A stretch of 64,000 bases of DNA from Halobacillus aidingensis (GCF_900104185.1 NZ_FNIZ01000003.1:62001-126000); one strand, 5' to 3'; shown: positions 44,328 to 53,847, counted from the stretch's first letter. Made by a program: numbers and translations. The notes: generated by a model from the letters alone, not told the origin.

Positions 44328-46081
44328 GTATTCTATTTACATTGATCACGTGTATCTTGTTTATGGGATTGGTCGGATGGGTGTCCTATCGTAAGGCGAA
44401 AGGACAGGTGAATGATTCCGATGGGTATTTCCTTGCCGGTCGTGGACTAACTGGTGGGTTTATTGCTGGTAGTTTGCTGCTGACGAACTTGTCTGCAGAG
44501 CAATTAATTGGTTTGAACGGACAGGCTTATCGGACGAACTTGTCCAACATGGCCTGGGAAGTGACGGCACCGATTGCTGTCATCATTATGGCATTGATCC
44601 TGCTTCCTAAATACTTAGGTGGTGCCTTTTCCACGCTTCCTGAGTTTTTAAGTACACGATTTGATGATGGCGTCAGACGTTACATAGTGGTTCTGTTTAT
44701 GCTCGGGTATGCGTTTGTCACCATTCCTTCGGTTCTTTATTCAGGCGCACTTGCTGTGCTGAAGCTCTTTGATGTTCCTGGTCTCTTAGGTATTTCATTT
44801 GAGTCATCGGTTTGGCTGGTTATCTGGGTGATCGGTATTATCGGTGCGATATATGCTATTTTCGGGGGATTGAAAGCGGTTGCAGTATCTGATACGTTAA
44901 ATGGAATTGGCTTACTGGTGATTGGGTTAATGATTCCTATTATCGGACTTTTCGTATTAGGGGATGGGAACTTCTTTCAAGGGTTCAAGACGATGGCTAC
45001 TGATAATGCAGACAAGTTAAATGCGATTGGTGGAAAAGAAGATTCCGTTCCGTTTTCCGCCATATTCACTGGGATGATCTTCATGAACATGTTCTATTGG
45101 GGGACGAACCAGTACGTGATTCAACGTGCACTAGGAGCTAAAAACCTGGCGGAAGGTCAAAAAGGGGTTTTGTTCTCTGGTTTTTACAAATTGGTTGTTC
45201 CTATTTTAATGATGATCCCAGGGGTCATTGCTTTCCATTTATATGGATCAGGTTTCCAAACGGTTGATTTGGCTTACCCAACAATGGTGACCAATCTGAT
45301 GCCTACCATCTTCTCCGGATTGTTTCTAGCTGTACTGTTAGGGGCGGTTTTCTCAAGCTTCAACTCACTTTTGAACTCAGCGGCAACCATGTTCGCTTTA
45401 GATGTGTACAAACCTGGTTTTAAACCGGATGCTTCTGATGAACAGTTGATCCGGGTAAGTAAATATTTCGGTACAATTTTAGCACTCGTTTCCTTCTTTA
45501 TTTCACCCATGCTCATGAGTGCACCTGATGGTCTCTGGGATATCATTCGTAAGTTTACCGGATTCTTTAACATCCCAATTATCGCGATTGTGCTCGTAGG
45601 AATTGCATCAAAATTTGTTCCGCCATTGGGCGCGAAGATCGCTGTCATTTTTCACGTCATTACGTATTACATGCTTGTGTGGGGATTGAACCAAATGCTC
45701 GGCATTGAAATCACGATGAACTTCATCCACATTTCTGCCATCCTTTTCGTTATTGAAGTCGGTATTATGTTGGTGGTCGGATATATTCGTCCATTGTCTA
45801 AACCATATTCGTTCAAGCATGCTCCTAAAGTCGACATGGTTCCATGGAAGTATGCGATTCCGACAGCGATCATTCTGTTAAGTTTGATTGGATTTACTTA
45901 CATTGTCTTCTCGCCAATCGGGCTTGCTTACCCGGATGCGGTGGTTTCTCAATGGTTCTGGATCGCTTCTGGTGTGTTGATTGGTTTAACTTCTGTTGCG
46001 CTGGTCTTTGCTATGAAGAAATGGGAAAAGAAATATGATCGTGTCGTCGAAGAGCACATGAAAAAAGCGGCTAACCTATAA
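44324..46081 (+). CDS. Sodium:solute symporter (SSS family), candidate sulfoquinovoside importer
   Basis: This 585-residue protein has about 14 membrane segments and SSS features: GYFLAGRGLTGGFIAGSLLLTNLSAEQ near the start, followed by FGGLKAVAVSD and FSSFNSLLNSAATMFALD, which hold the sodium site. It resembles sodium/sugar symporters (SglT type). Coupled by 4 bp to the preceding gene and 21 bp before the sulfoquinovosidase, it is best read as the importer for sulfoquinovose or sulfoquinovosyl glycerol. Sodium coupling suits a salt-loving organism. Confidence 0.86.
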   Translation: MSILFTLITCILFMGLVGWVSYRKAKGQVNDSDGYFLAGRGLTGGFIAGSLLLTNLSAEQLIGLNGQAYRTNLSNMAWEVTAPIAVIIMALILLPKYLGGAFSTLPEFLSTRFDDGVRRYIVVLFMLGYAFVTIPSVLYSGALAVLKLFDVPGLLGISFESSVWLVIWVIGIIGAIYAIFGGLKAVAVSDTLNGIGLLVIGLMIPIIGLFVLGDGNFFQGFKTMATDNADKLNAIGGKEDSVPFSAIFTGMIFMNMFYWGTNQYVIQRALGAKNLAEGQKGVLFSGFYKLVVPILMMIPGVIAFHLYGSGFQTVDLAYPTMVTNLMPTIFSGLFLAVLLGAVFSSFNSLLNSAATMFALDVYKPGFKPDASDEQLIRVSKYFGTILALVSFFISPMLMSAPDGLWDIIRKFTGFFNIPIIAIVLVGIASKFVPPLGAKIAVIFHVITYYMLVWGLNQMLGIEITMNFIHISAILFVIEVGIMLVVGYIRPLSKPYSFKHAPKVDMVPWKYAIPTAIILLSLIGFTYIVFSPIGLAYPDAVVSQWFWIASGVLIGLTSVALVFAMKKWEKKYDRVVEEHMKKAANL

Positions 46082-46102
46082 ATTTCAAGGAGGATTTTAT
46101 CT

Positions 46103-48154
46103 ATGCAAACGAAACAAAAACAAGGGCTATCCATTCAATATCAGGACAATACGTTCGAGGTTGTGCTCGATGGAAGAAAGATCCTTGAGCATACACCGAC
46201 TTCCCCGTGTTTATTTGTCGGTCAAGGAGAAGAAAAAATTGAGATGTACCGAGGAAATTATGATATCGAAGATTATGTAGTGGAACGCTTCGGACTGAAA
46301 AGCTTTGAAGTCATAGAAGAAAGTCACCAGGGTTTCCGCATCGACTTTAAACGGACTTCGATGGATTCTGAAACTCTATCTGTAGCTTTCAGCTATGAAA
46401 ATCAAAATCTGAAACTTAATTTTTCAGGAGATCGAGAAGCTTTCAATCGCTTTTGGGTCCGTATCGCCGCTGATTCCACAGAAAATGTATATGGATGTGG
46501 GGAGCAGATGTCTCATTTGAATTTGCGAGGCAAGCATTTCCCATTATGGACCTCTGAGCCAGGTGTGGGCCGGAACAAAAAGACATATACCACTTTTCTA
46601 GCAGACGTTCATGATAAGGCTGGGGGCGACTATTATCACACGAACTACCCACAGCCGACATTCTTGTCCTCCAAGAAGTATTTCTGTCATGTCGATACAA
46701 CAGCCTATGCAGATTTTGATTTTCGAAAAGATCATTATCATGAGCTCCAAGTGTGGGAAGTCCCGTCACAAATCATGTTTGAAACGGGAGAAAGTATCAA
46801 AGAGTTGGTTTCTCGACTGACTCAGCACCTAGGCAGACAGCCTGAGCTTCCTGAATGGACGTATGATGGAATCTGGCTCGGAATGCAAGGGGGCACGGAT
46901 GAGGTACAAAAGAAAATCGATGCTGCACGTGATAAGGGCATGAAAGTAGGGGCTGTCTGGGCTCAAGATTGGCAAGGGAAAAGAGTGACTTCTTTTGGGC
47001 GCCGCTTGAACTGGAATTGGCAGTGGGATGAAAACGAGTATCCTAAGCTGGATCAAAAGCTGAAAGAATGGAAGGAACAAGGCATTCGCTTCTTAGGCTA
47101 TATCAATCCATATTTGATATTAGATGGAGAACTGTATAAAGAAGCGGCTGCGAACCATTATTTTGTCCTTAATCAACAAGATGAGATTTATTTAGTCGAC
47201 TTCGGTGAGTTTGAGTGCGGGATCGTCGACCTTACAAACCCGGCAGCCTTTGAATGGTATAAGGGCGTCATTCAAAAATATATGATTGATTTCGGTTTAG
47301 ATGGCTGGATGGCTGATTTCGGAGAATACTTACCGACCGATGCCAAGCTTCACAATGGTGAGCCAGCGATGCTTATGCACAATGCCTGGCCGATGCTGTG
47401 GGCGAAAGTGAATTTCGAAGCTGTCGATGAAGCTGGTAAAACAGATGACATTGTCTATTTCATGCGTGCAGGCTACACAGGAAGTCAAAAATATTGCCGT
47501 TTATTGTGGGCGGGAGATCAAAGTGTTAACTGGGACTTGGATGATGGAATTGCGTCTGTTATTCCTGCTGTACTGTCAGCGGGCCTTGTCGGTAATGGAC
47601 TTCACCACAGTGACATCGGTGGATACACAAGTTTGCATGGAAACAAGCGTTCCAAAGAGTTGCTGCTTCGCTGGGTTGAACTTGCTGCTTTCACGCCTGT
47701 GATGAGAAGTCATGAAGGAAATCGTCCGACCGATAGTCACCAGTATGATCACGATGAAGAAACGATGAATGCGTTTATACGTATGACAGATGTTCATGTG
47801 ACATTGGCTCCTTATTTGAAAGATCTTGTGAAAGAAAATGCGGAAAAAGGGATTCCGGTTCAGAGACCGTTGTTTATGGAATTTGAAGATGACGCGCTGA
47901 CGTATGATCTTCAATACCAATACATGTTGGGTGAAGATGTACTGGTTGCCCCTGTCTACGAGGAATCAGCGAGTCAGTGGAATGTGTATCTTCCGAATGA
48001 AACATGGGTTCACCTCTGGAGTGGGGAAGTATTTGACGGTGGGAATGTAGAAGTATCCGCTCCTATCGGTCAACCTCCTGTTTTTTATAAAAAAGGATCT
48101 GAATACGCTGATCTCTTTGAGAAGATTCGAGAAAAATATACGCCTGCTCAATAA
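46103..48154 (+). CDS. yihQ: Sulfoquinovosidase, GH31 (YihQ type)
   Basis: This 683-residue GH31 enzyme releases sulfoquinovose from sulfoquinovosyl glycerol or sulfolipid. The catalytic nucleophile is D405 (WMADFGEY) and the acid/base is D472 (WAGDQ). The sulfonate-recognition residues I remember for E. coli YihQ are all present at the same numbers: Q288 (WAQDW), R301 and W304 (RLNW, an RxxW motif), and Y508 (GGYTS). Long stretches read like YihQ, for example YLPTDAKLHNG, LHHSDIGGYT and FTPVMRSHEGNRP. The other GH31 in this window lacks the RxxW motif. No signal peptide, so it acts in the cytoplasm after import. A ribosome site (AAGGAGG) precedes ATG 46103. This is the anchor for reading the whole cluster as sulfoglycolysis. 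Confidence 0.96.
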   Translation: MQTKQKQGLSIQYQDNTFEVVLDGRKILEHTPTSPCLFVGQGEEKIEMYRGNYDIEDYVVERFGLKSFEVIEESHQGFRIDFKRTSMDSETLSVAFSYENQNLKLNFSGDREAFNRFWVRIAADSTENVYGCGEQMSHLNLRGKHFPLWTSEPGVGRNKKTYTTFLADVHDKAGGDYYHTNYPQPTFLSSKKYFCHVDTTAYADFDFRKDHYHELQVWEVPSQIMFETGESIKELVSRLTQHLGRQPELPEWTYDGIWLGMQGGTDEVQKKIDAARDKGMKVGAVWAQDWQGKRVTSFGRRLNWNWQWDENEYPKLDQKLKEWKEQGIRFLGYINPYLILDGELYKEAAANHYFVLNQQDEIYLVDFGEFECGIVDLTNPAAFEWYKGVIQKYMIDFGLDGWMADFGEYLPTDAKLHNGEPAMLMHNAWPMLWAKVNFEAVDEAGKTDDIVYFMRAGYTGSQKYCRLLWAGDQSVNWDLDDGIASVIPAVLSAGLVGNGLHHSDIGGYTSLHGNKRSKELLLRWVELAAFTPVMRSHEGNRPTDSHQYDHDEETMNAFIRMTDVHVTLAPYLKDLVKENAEKGIPVQRPLFMEFEDDALTYDLQYQYMLGEDVLVAPVYEESASQWNVYLPNETWVHLWSGEVFDGGNVEVSAPIGQPPVFYKKGSEYADLFEKIREKYTPAQ

Positions 48155-48177
48155 AACAAAGGTAATAACCTTTGTTT
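48154..48177 (+). terminator. Perfect hairpin after the sulfoquinovosidase gene
   Basis: AAACAAAGGT (48154-48163) and ACCTTTGTTT (48168-48177) pair around a 4-nt loop, starting at the stop codon. It may partially stop P1 transcripts before the second promoter. Confidence 0.65.
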
Positions 48178-48201
48178 AAAGGTAGGTATGTATGGTATGA
48201 T
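48172..48201 (+). promoter_or_regulatory. Promoter P2 with internal candidate GntR operator
   Basis: TTGTTT (48172-48177) and TATGAT (48196-48201) are spaced by 18 bp. GTAGGTAT (48182-48189) lies between them, matching the half-sites at P1. Binding there would block RNA polymerase directly. Confidence 0.5.
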
Positions 48202-48234
48202 GTTTTCAAATAGAGAAAAAGGTGGGACGGATCA

Positions 48235-49578
48235 ATGAGCATGAAAGTATTGTATCTTCCAATCGGGAGAAAAACATTTGATTTAGAAGCAGGAGAAATC
48301 CAAAGGAAAAAGAGTTCGGAGATGTTGAACGAGTTAGGAATTGAAGTAATTGAACCGGAGGAGATCCTTACTTCACCCGATGACTTGAATGACTTTTTGA
48401 AAGCGATTGCTAAGGATGACATCGGCGTTTCCATCTATCAAAGTGTCACGTTCGCTGATGGTGAGTTTGTAGAAACGCTGATTAAGCAAGTAGATGCGCC
48501 TGTGATGGTGTGGTCCATTCGTGAACCGAGCATTAATGGACGGTTGCGCTTAAACTCCCTAACAGGTGGAAACAGCACCAGTCACGTGTTGAAATGTGCG
48601 AAACATCCTTTTTCTTTCCTTTTTGGTAATCCAGAAGAGGCTCAAATTCGCGGGCGTTTAAAAAAATACTTAAAAGTTCAGCAGATGATTCAAGATTTGA
48701 AGCAGTTCAAAATCGGTGTCATTGGAGAACACCCTCCTGGTTTCTTCTTCTCAGGGACCGACGAAGAGATGCTCCAGAAGCAACTTGGGGTTGAGGTCAA
48801 AAGTGTCGACTTGATGAAAGCTTTTGAAGAATCTAAGAAACTAGCAGAAGGCGAATGGGAGCATGCAATTGACCGAGCACAGCAGCAAGTCATCGGCTTG
48901 AACAGAAATGATGAAACCGTTCAGCGTTTTGCTCAGTTCACGACTTATGTCGAGTCTGTCGTTAATCAAGAAAACCTTTCAGGACTCGCCATCCGCTGCT
49001 GGCCGGAGTTTTTCAATGAATTAGGAGCAGCCGCCTGTTCGACCCTTTCCCAATTTACCGAAGACGGGATCGTTTCTTCTTGTGAATCAGATATCCATGG
49101 ATCTGTTTCCATGTTTATTTTGCAGCAACTGAGTGGAGGAAAAGCGCCTTACTTAGGAGATATGGTTCATGTGAATGAAGCGAGTAATTCAGTCGTCTTC
49201 TGGCATTGCGGCGCAGGTGCCTACTCTCTTGCTCACCCTGACCAGGGAGCGCAGCCGGGCGTACATCCAAACCGTAAACTCGGCTTTACGATGGAATTCG
49301 GTCTTAAGCCAGGTCAAGTGACGATGTTCCGCGTCAGCTATACACCAGATGGGTATCGTCTGCTTGTCATGAGAGGAAACGCCTTAGATACACCGAAACG
49401 TTTCAACGGGACATCCGTAGAAGTGGAGCTTGAGACGGAGATCAATGACACGCTGTACAGTTTAATGGAGGAAGGTTTTGAGCCTCACTATGCTCTCGTT
49501 TATGAAGATGTCGTCGAGGAGTTAGTGGAACTTGGGCGTCAACTGGACCTTGAAACCATCGTCTATACCAAAGATTGA
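48235..49578 (+). CDS. L-fucose/arabinose isomerase-like protein
   Basis: This 447-residue protein has the fold of the L-fucose isomerase family: an N-terminal Rossmann-like domain, a central domain (GEHPPGFFFSGTDEEML), then metal-type residues in the C-terminal part (RCWPEFF, SCESDIHGS, FWHCGAGAYSLAH). These enzymes interconvert aldoses and ketoses with a divalent metal. In the cluster it could isomerise sulfoquinovose to sulfofructose, competing with the DUF4867-like protein for that role, or handle a different sugar. It is the first gene behind P2. Confidence 0.8.
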   Translation: MSMKVLYLPIGRKTFDLEAGEIQRKKSSEMLNELGIEVIEPEEILTSPDDLNDFLKAIAKDDIGVSIYQSVTFADGEFVETLIKQVDAPVMVWSIREPSINGRLRLNSLTGGNSTSHVLKCAKHPFSFLFGNPEEAQIRGRLKKYLKVQQMIQDLKQFKIGVIGEHPPGFFFSGTDEEMLQKQLGVEVKSVDLMKAFEESKKLAEGEWEHAIDRAQQQVIGLNRNDETVQRFAQFTTYVESVVNQENLSGLAIRCWPEFFNELGAAACSTLSQFTEDGIVSSCESDIHGSVSMFILQQLSGGKAPYLGDMVHVNEASNSVVFWHCGAGAYSLAHPDQGAQPGVHPNRKLGFTMEFGLKPGQVTMFRVSYTPDGYRLLVMRGNALDTPKRFNGTSVEVELETEINDTLYSLMEEGFEPHYALVYEDVVEELVELGRQLDLETIVYTKD

Positions 49579-49594
49579 TTGAGGAGGACACCTG

Positions 49595-50761
49595 ATGAAA
49601 CATGTCGCAGTAGGGCAGGCAGGAGGACCGACAGCTGTCATCAACGCTACCCTGGCTGGTTTTGTTGAAAGTGTAAAAGAACAGTGTCAACTGACCTTCG
49701 TTGAAGGAGGTTATCAAGGTCTGGTGGAAGAGAATTTTCTTTACGGTGATTCGGAAGTGATTGATTGGGTTCTTGACAATCAATCGGTTCCGGGCGCCTG
49801 TTTACAATCCGGGCGTTACCCTTTTCACGATGAAGCGATTGCTGAAGCAGTTCGATCCCTGAAGAAGCACCAAATCGATACCCTTGTATTTATCGGCGGG
49901 AATGGAACGATGGAAGCTTTGTTAAAAGTGAAAAAAGAAGCCGAATGTCAGGGTTATTTTCTACAGGTACTGGGACTTCCGAAAACGGTGGATAATGACT
50001 TGGGAGGCACAGATCATGCACCAGGTTTCGCAAGTGCAGCGAGATCGATCGCCCAAACGACGAAGGATTTGAGCCGGGATTTATATTCCATGAAGAATTT
50101 TGAGCAGGTGCGTGTATTGGAAACGATGGGCAGGAACGCAGGGTGGTTAGCCGCCGCTGCAGGAGCTTGGAGAGAGTACGAGGAAGAAGGCCCGCATTAT
50201 ATTGCTCTTCCGGAGCAGCCCTTGAACAAGGATACATTATTACGGACAGTTAAAGAAGCGTTGAGTTCCTATGGTTACGCGATTGTTGTGGTCAGTGAAG
50301 GGGTTCAGTGGGAACAAGGATCTCAAATTGAACTCAATCAGGTAGACGGACGCTCCATTCTCGGAGGGATCTCTAAGGAAATCAGTGAATTTATCAGTGA
50401 AGAGTTAAATGTGAATACAAGGGCAGAACTGTTGGGGATGAATCAAAGGGCGGATACATCGGCTTTATCCCCCATCGATACCTATGAAGCTTATCAACTT
50501 GGCAGAGAAGGTGGGCGATGGGTGTTGGAAGGGTATGATGAAGTAATGGTCGCAGTTGGGCGAGAAGCATCAAATTATTATACAATGGAGATCAGACCTG
50601 TAAAACTTGAAAAAGTGATTGCTGAGGGAGAAAGGCTGTTACCAGCTCAATTCATTACAAATCTCAAGGCTTATTATCAATGGTTGACTCCACTGTTAGG
50701 AGGTGACCGGCCTTCTTACCCTCCGCTTTCAAAAAGGAGAGTCGAATATAGTGAACACTAA
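49595..50761 (+). CDS. PFK-family sugar kinase, candidate 6-deoxy-6-sulfofructose kinase
   Basis: This 388-residue phosphofructokinase-fold protein would phosphorylate sulfofructose at C1 to give sulfofructose-1-phosphate. N-terminal GQAGGPTAVINATL is typical of the ATP/PPi PFK group. Nucleotide-site residues are mixed: GGNGT at 101-105 keeps Gly104 (ATP-type) but has Asn at the usual metal-binding Asp103. The catalytic loop is PKTVDND (129-135), whose Lys is common in PPi-dependent and long ATP-dependent members. The unrelated E. coli kinase YihV is a PfkB protein, so this would be a different solution to the same step. It overlaps the regulator gene by 11 bp. Confidence 0.82.
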   Translation: MKHVAVGQAGGPTAVINATLAGFVESVKEQCQLTFVEGGYQGLVEENFLYGDSEVIDWVLDNQSVPGACLQSGRYPFHDEAIAEAVRSLKKHQIDTLVFIGGNGTMEALLKVKKEAECQGYFLQVLGLPKTVDNDLGGTDHAPGFASAARSIAQTTKDLSRDLYSMKNFEQVRVLETMGRNAGWLAAAAGAWREYEEEGPHYIALPEQPLNKDTLLRTVKEALSSYGYAIVVVSEGVQWEQGSQIELNQVDGRSILGGISKEISEFISEELNVNTRAELLGMNQRADTSALSPIDTYEAYQLGREGGRWVLEGYDEVMVAVGREASNYYTMEIRPVKLEKVIAEGERLLPAQFITNLKAYYQWLTPLLGGDRPSYPPLSKRRVEYSEH

Positions 50762-51482
50762 AGTTAATCCCAACAAAGATTTAGCCCTATACTTACAATT
50801 GAAAGAATTATTCATTGATCGCATTCATAATGGACAATGGGAAGCAGATAAATTGATTCCGACGGAACAGGAACTGATGAAGGAATTCGACGTCAGCCGC
50901 ACAACGATCCGTCAGGCCATATCCATTCTCGTGCAGGAAGGTTTGGTGGAAAAGAAACAAGGCCGCGGAACAATCGTGAAACCTAGGAAATTGAGCGGGA
51001 ACTTAAGTCAATTAAAAGGGTTCGCCGAAGAGGTTCTGGAACGCGGGCAAGTCCCTCGAAGCAAGTTGATCCGGGCGGAGTTCAAATCTAACCTTCATCA
51101 CGAAAAGTCTATGCTCGAAGTCAAAGACGATGAACCCATTTTGTTAATTGAACGGATTCGTTTAGCGGATGAAGTACCGGTGGCCCTTGAGCGTACATGC
51201 TGGCCGAAAGAGATCGGCGAGATCCTGATGAAACATAATTTAGATGAAGCGCGTTACTACGAAATCCTTGAAAACTACAACATTTATTTGAACAGAGCCA
51301 GCGAAAAAATAGCAGCCATTAATGCAACCATTGATGAAGCGGATGCCCTCGGAATAAGGGGAGGGGAAGCTCTTCTTGAAATGACGAGGCTGAGTTTCGG
51401 TGTCAATGAACGACCGATTGAATATACGAAAACGAAATATCGTAACGATCAATATCATTATAGTCTTGAACTTAAACGATAA
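50751..51482 (+). CDS. GntR-family regulator (HutC/UTRA type)
   Basis: This 243-residue protein has an N-terminal winged helix-turn-helix (about 12-75, with LIPTEQELMKEFDVSRTTIRQ shown by position) and a C-terminal UTRA ligand domain. GTG 50751 was chosen because AAAGGAGAG lies 9 bp upstream. Located in the middle of the sulfoglycolytic genes, it probably represses them and senses sulfoquinovose or a pathway intermediate. Candidate operators are at 43592-43621 and 48182-48189. Confidence 0.9.
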   Translation: MNTKVNPNKDLALYLQLKELFIDRIHNGQWEADKLIPTEQELMKEFDVSRTTIRQAISILVQEGLVEKKQGRGTIVKPRKLSGNLSQLKGFAEEVLERGQVPRSKLIRAEFKSNLHHEKSMLEVKDDEPILLIERIRLADEVPVALERTCWPKEIGEILMKHNLDEARYYEILENYNIYLNRASEKIAAINATIDEADALGIRGGEALLEMTRLSFGVNERPIEYTKTKYRNDQYHYSLELKR

Positions 51483-51497
51483 AAGGAGTGGTCCTCT

Positions 51498-52388
51498 ATG
51501 CCATTTGTGGATGGAAAGACATTGCTAACCCATGCCTATGAAAACAAGTACGGAGTCGGAGCCTTTAGTGCTCATAATGCGGAAACCATTTTAGCTATTT
51601 TAGAAGCTGCGGAGGAAAAGCAAGCCCCTGTGATGATCCAGATTGGACAGAAGGTGATTCAAACGCTGGGCTTGCAGCCTATGAAAGATATGGTCGATTC
51701 TTTTGCAAAGGATTTTACTGTTCCTGTATGTATCCACCTCGATCACAGCCGTCAGTATGAGCAGACCATGGCAGCCATTCAGTCCGGTTTTCAATCGGTG
51801 ATGTTTGACGGTTCGGGGTTGTCATTTGAAGAAAATACAAGAATTACGAAGCAGGTGGTCAATGCTGCCCGCGCGCTTGGGATCGGCAGTGAAGGGGAGA
51901 TCGGTAAAATTGGTGGAACCGAAGATGATATTACGGTAGACGAAAAAGATGCGTTGATCACTACGACCGAGGAAGCGGTTGATTTTGTGAACGAAACAGA
52001 TGTCGATTACTTAGCTGTATCCATTGGAACGGCCCACGGCATTTACAAACAGACACCAAACCTGCGATTCGAACGATTGAAAAAAATATCTGAAGCTGTG
52101 GCTCGACCAATCGTTCTGCATGGCGGTTCGGATGTGCCGGATGAACAAGTCCAGCAAGCTATTAAGCTAGGCATCTCCAAAATTAATGTAGACACGGAAC
52201 TTCGCCAGGCTTACACGCAAGGGTTACAAGACTATTTGGCTTCTAATCCAGAAGATATTGTCTTGGCTAACTCTTTGGGAGCTGGTCGTGAGCGGATGAA
52301 GGAAAAAGTTAAAGAGAAGATTGATGTCTTTGGAAGTGCAGGACGTGCGGAAGCATTTATTAGTGAACAAAAGGTCGTAACGTTATAA
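51498..52388 (+). CDS. Class II aldolase, candidate sulfofructose-1-phosphate aldolase
   Basis: This 296-residue zinc aldolase of the fructose-bisphosphate/tagatose type has HLDH (H80, D82, H83: catalytic Asp and zinc His), GTAHGIYK, HGGSD (H208-D212) and KINVDTEL, the phosphate and zinc sites. In the cluster it should split sulfofructose-1-phosphate into dihydroxyacetone phosphate and sulfolactaldehyde. The E. coli counterpart YihT is a class I enzyme, so a class II aldolase fits the sulfo-EMP2 variant. HGGSD instead of the common HGGSG is a small departure that may relate to substrate. Confidence 0.86.
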   Translation: MPFVDGKTLLTHAYENKYGVGAFSAHNAETILAILEAAEEKQAPVMIQIGQKVIQTLGLQPMKDMVDSFAKDFTVPVCIHLDHSRQYEQTMAAIQSGFQSVMFDGSGLSFEENTRITKQVVNAARALGIGSEGEIGKIGGTEDDITVDEKDALITTTEEAVDFVNETDVDYLAVSIGTAHGIYKQTPNLRFERLKKISEAVARPIVLHGGSDVPDEQVQQAIKLGISKINVDTELRQAYTQGLQDYLASNPEDIVLANSLGAGRERMKEKVKEKIDVFGSAGRAEAFISEQKVVTL

Positions 52389-52408
52389 TATATAAGGAGG
52401 TTGTTGTA

Positions 52409-53842
52409 ATGAATAAAGTAGCAACAGACTATTCTTTCGGTTTATTTATCAACGGCGAATGGCGGATAAAAGAAGATACCGTACCTGTCTTAAACAAGTA
52501 CAACCAAGAAAAAATCGGTGAAACATCCATTACCAATGAATCAGATGTAAAGGAAGCTGTTGAAAGCGCTAAAAAAGCTTTTCAAGTGCCTTTCTCTTTA
52601 TATGACCGTTATCAAGTTTTACTGAAAGTCGCTCAGTTATTGAAAGACAACACCGAAGAGTTTGCAGCAATTATTGCTCAGGAAGTCGGAAAACCGATTA
52701 ATGAAGCAAGAGGAGAAGTAGGTCGCTCTGCCTTAACTCTTGAGAATTCAGCGGAGGAAGCAAAACGTATCCACGGAGAAGAAATCCCTGTTGAAGCAGC
52801 CCCGGGATCTGAAAATCGTAAAGCTTTCACACGACGTTATCCTGTCGGCGTGGTTGCAGCCATTACGCCGTTCAATGTCCCGTTGAACCTTGTCTGTCAC
52901 AAAGTTGGCCCAGCGTTGGCGGCTGGGAACAGTGTTGTTTTAAAACCCGCCGAGCAGACGCCGCTTACTGCTTTGCTATTGACGAGGCTCTTTGAAGAAG
53001 CAGGACTTCCAAAAGGGAGACTGAATGTACTTACAGGAGAAGGCCATGAGGTAGGACCGTTGCTGACATCCAATCCTGATGTGAATATGTTTACATTTAC
53101 CGGCAGTCCCCAAGTCGGAGAGCGGATTCGAAAAGAAGCAGGTTTACGTGATGTCGCATTGGAATTAGGCAACAATTCTGCAACGATCGTTCACAAAGAT
53201 GCCGATATTGATCAAGCGGCACAATTGGTTGCACAAAAAAGTTTTAACAATGCAGGACAGGTATGTATTTCCGTCCAGCGTGTTTACGTTCACGATGATG
53301 TGTATGACCAGTTTCTAGGAAAAGTAAGAGAAGCGACTTCTCAAATCAAATTAGGAGACCCGATGGACCCTTCCACGCAAATGGGGCCGATGATTGCAGA
53401 AGAAGAAGCGGCTCGAGTGGAAGAATGGGTCAACGAAGCGGTTGCAGAAGGTGCTGCAATTGAAACAGGAGGAAAGCGTGACGGTGTATTCTACCAACCT
53501 ACTGTTCTTACAAACGTGAACTCGGAAATGAAAGTTTGTAAGCAAGAAGTGTTCGGACCGGTTGTAGCCATTGATTCCTATGCTGATGAAGATGAAGTCA
53601 TTTCCTTCGTCAATGACTCTGAATATGGACTTCAAGCAGGGTTGTTCACGAACAGCTTGGCCTTTGCTATGAAAGCAATGGATCACATTCACGTTGGCGG
53701 ATTGATTGTGAATGATACTTCCGGCTATAGAGTCGATCATATGCCATATGGCGGTGTGAAGAAGAGTGGAACCGGAAAAGAAGGTCCACGCTATGCGATT
53801 GAGGAAATGACAGAAGAAAAAATTGTTGTGTTCAACTTGTAA
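52409..53842 (+). CDS. Aldehyde dehydrogenase, candidate sulfolactaldehyde dehydrogenase
   Basis: This 477-residue ALDH-superfamily enzyme has the catalytic Cys at C286 (NNAGQVCISVQR), the general base at E252 (ALELGNN), and ITPFNVPLN with LKPAEQTP for NAD binding. In sulfoglycolysis an ALDH oxidises sulfolactaldehyde to sulfolactate. Strong ribosome site (AAGGAGG), 20 bp after the aldolase. It is the last enzyme of the proposed pathway and is followed by a terminator. Confidence 0.88.
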   Translation: MNKVATDYSFGLFINGEWRIKEDTVPVLNKYNQEKIGETSITNESDVKEAVESAKKAFQVPFSLYDRYQVLLKVAQLLKDNTEEFAAIIAQEVGKPINEARGEVGRSALTLENSAEEAKRIHGEEIPVEAAPGSENRKAFTRRYPVGVVAAITPFNVPLNLVCHKVGPALAAGNSVVLKPAEQTPLTALLLTRLFEEAGLPKGRLNVLTGEGHEVGPLLTSNPDVNMFTFTGSPQVGERIRKEAGLRDVALELGNNSATIVHKDADIDQAAQLVAQKSFNNAGQVCISVQRVYVHDDVYDQFLGKVREATSQIKLGDPMDPSTQMGPMIAEEEAARVEEWVNEAVAEGAAIETGGKRDGVFYQPTVLTNVNSEMKVCKQEVFGPVVAIDSYADEDEVISFVNDSEYGLQAGLFTNSLAFAMKAMDHIHVGGLIVNDTSGYRVDHMPYGGVKKSGTGKEGPRYAIEEMTEEKIVVFNL

Positions 53843-53847
53843 CTAAG

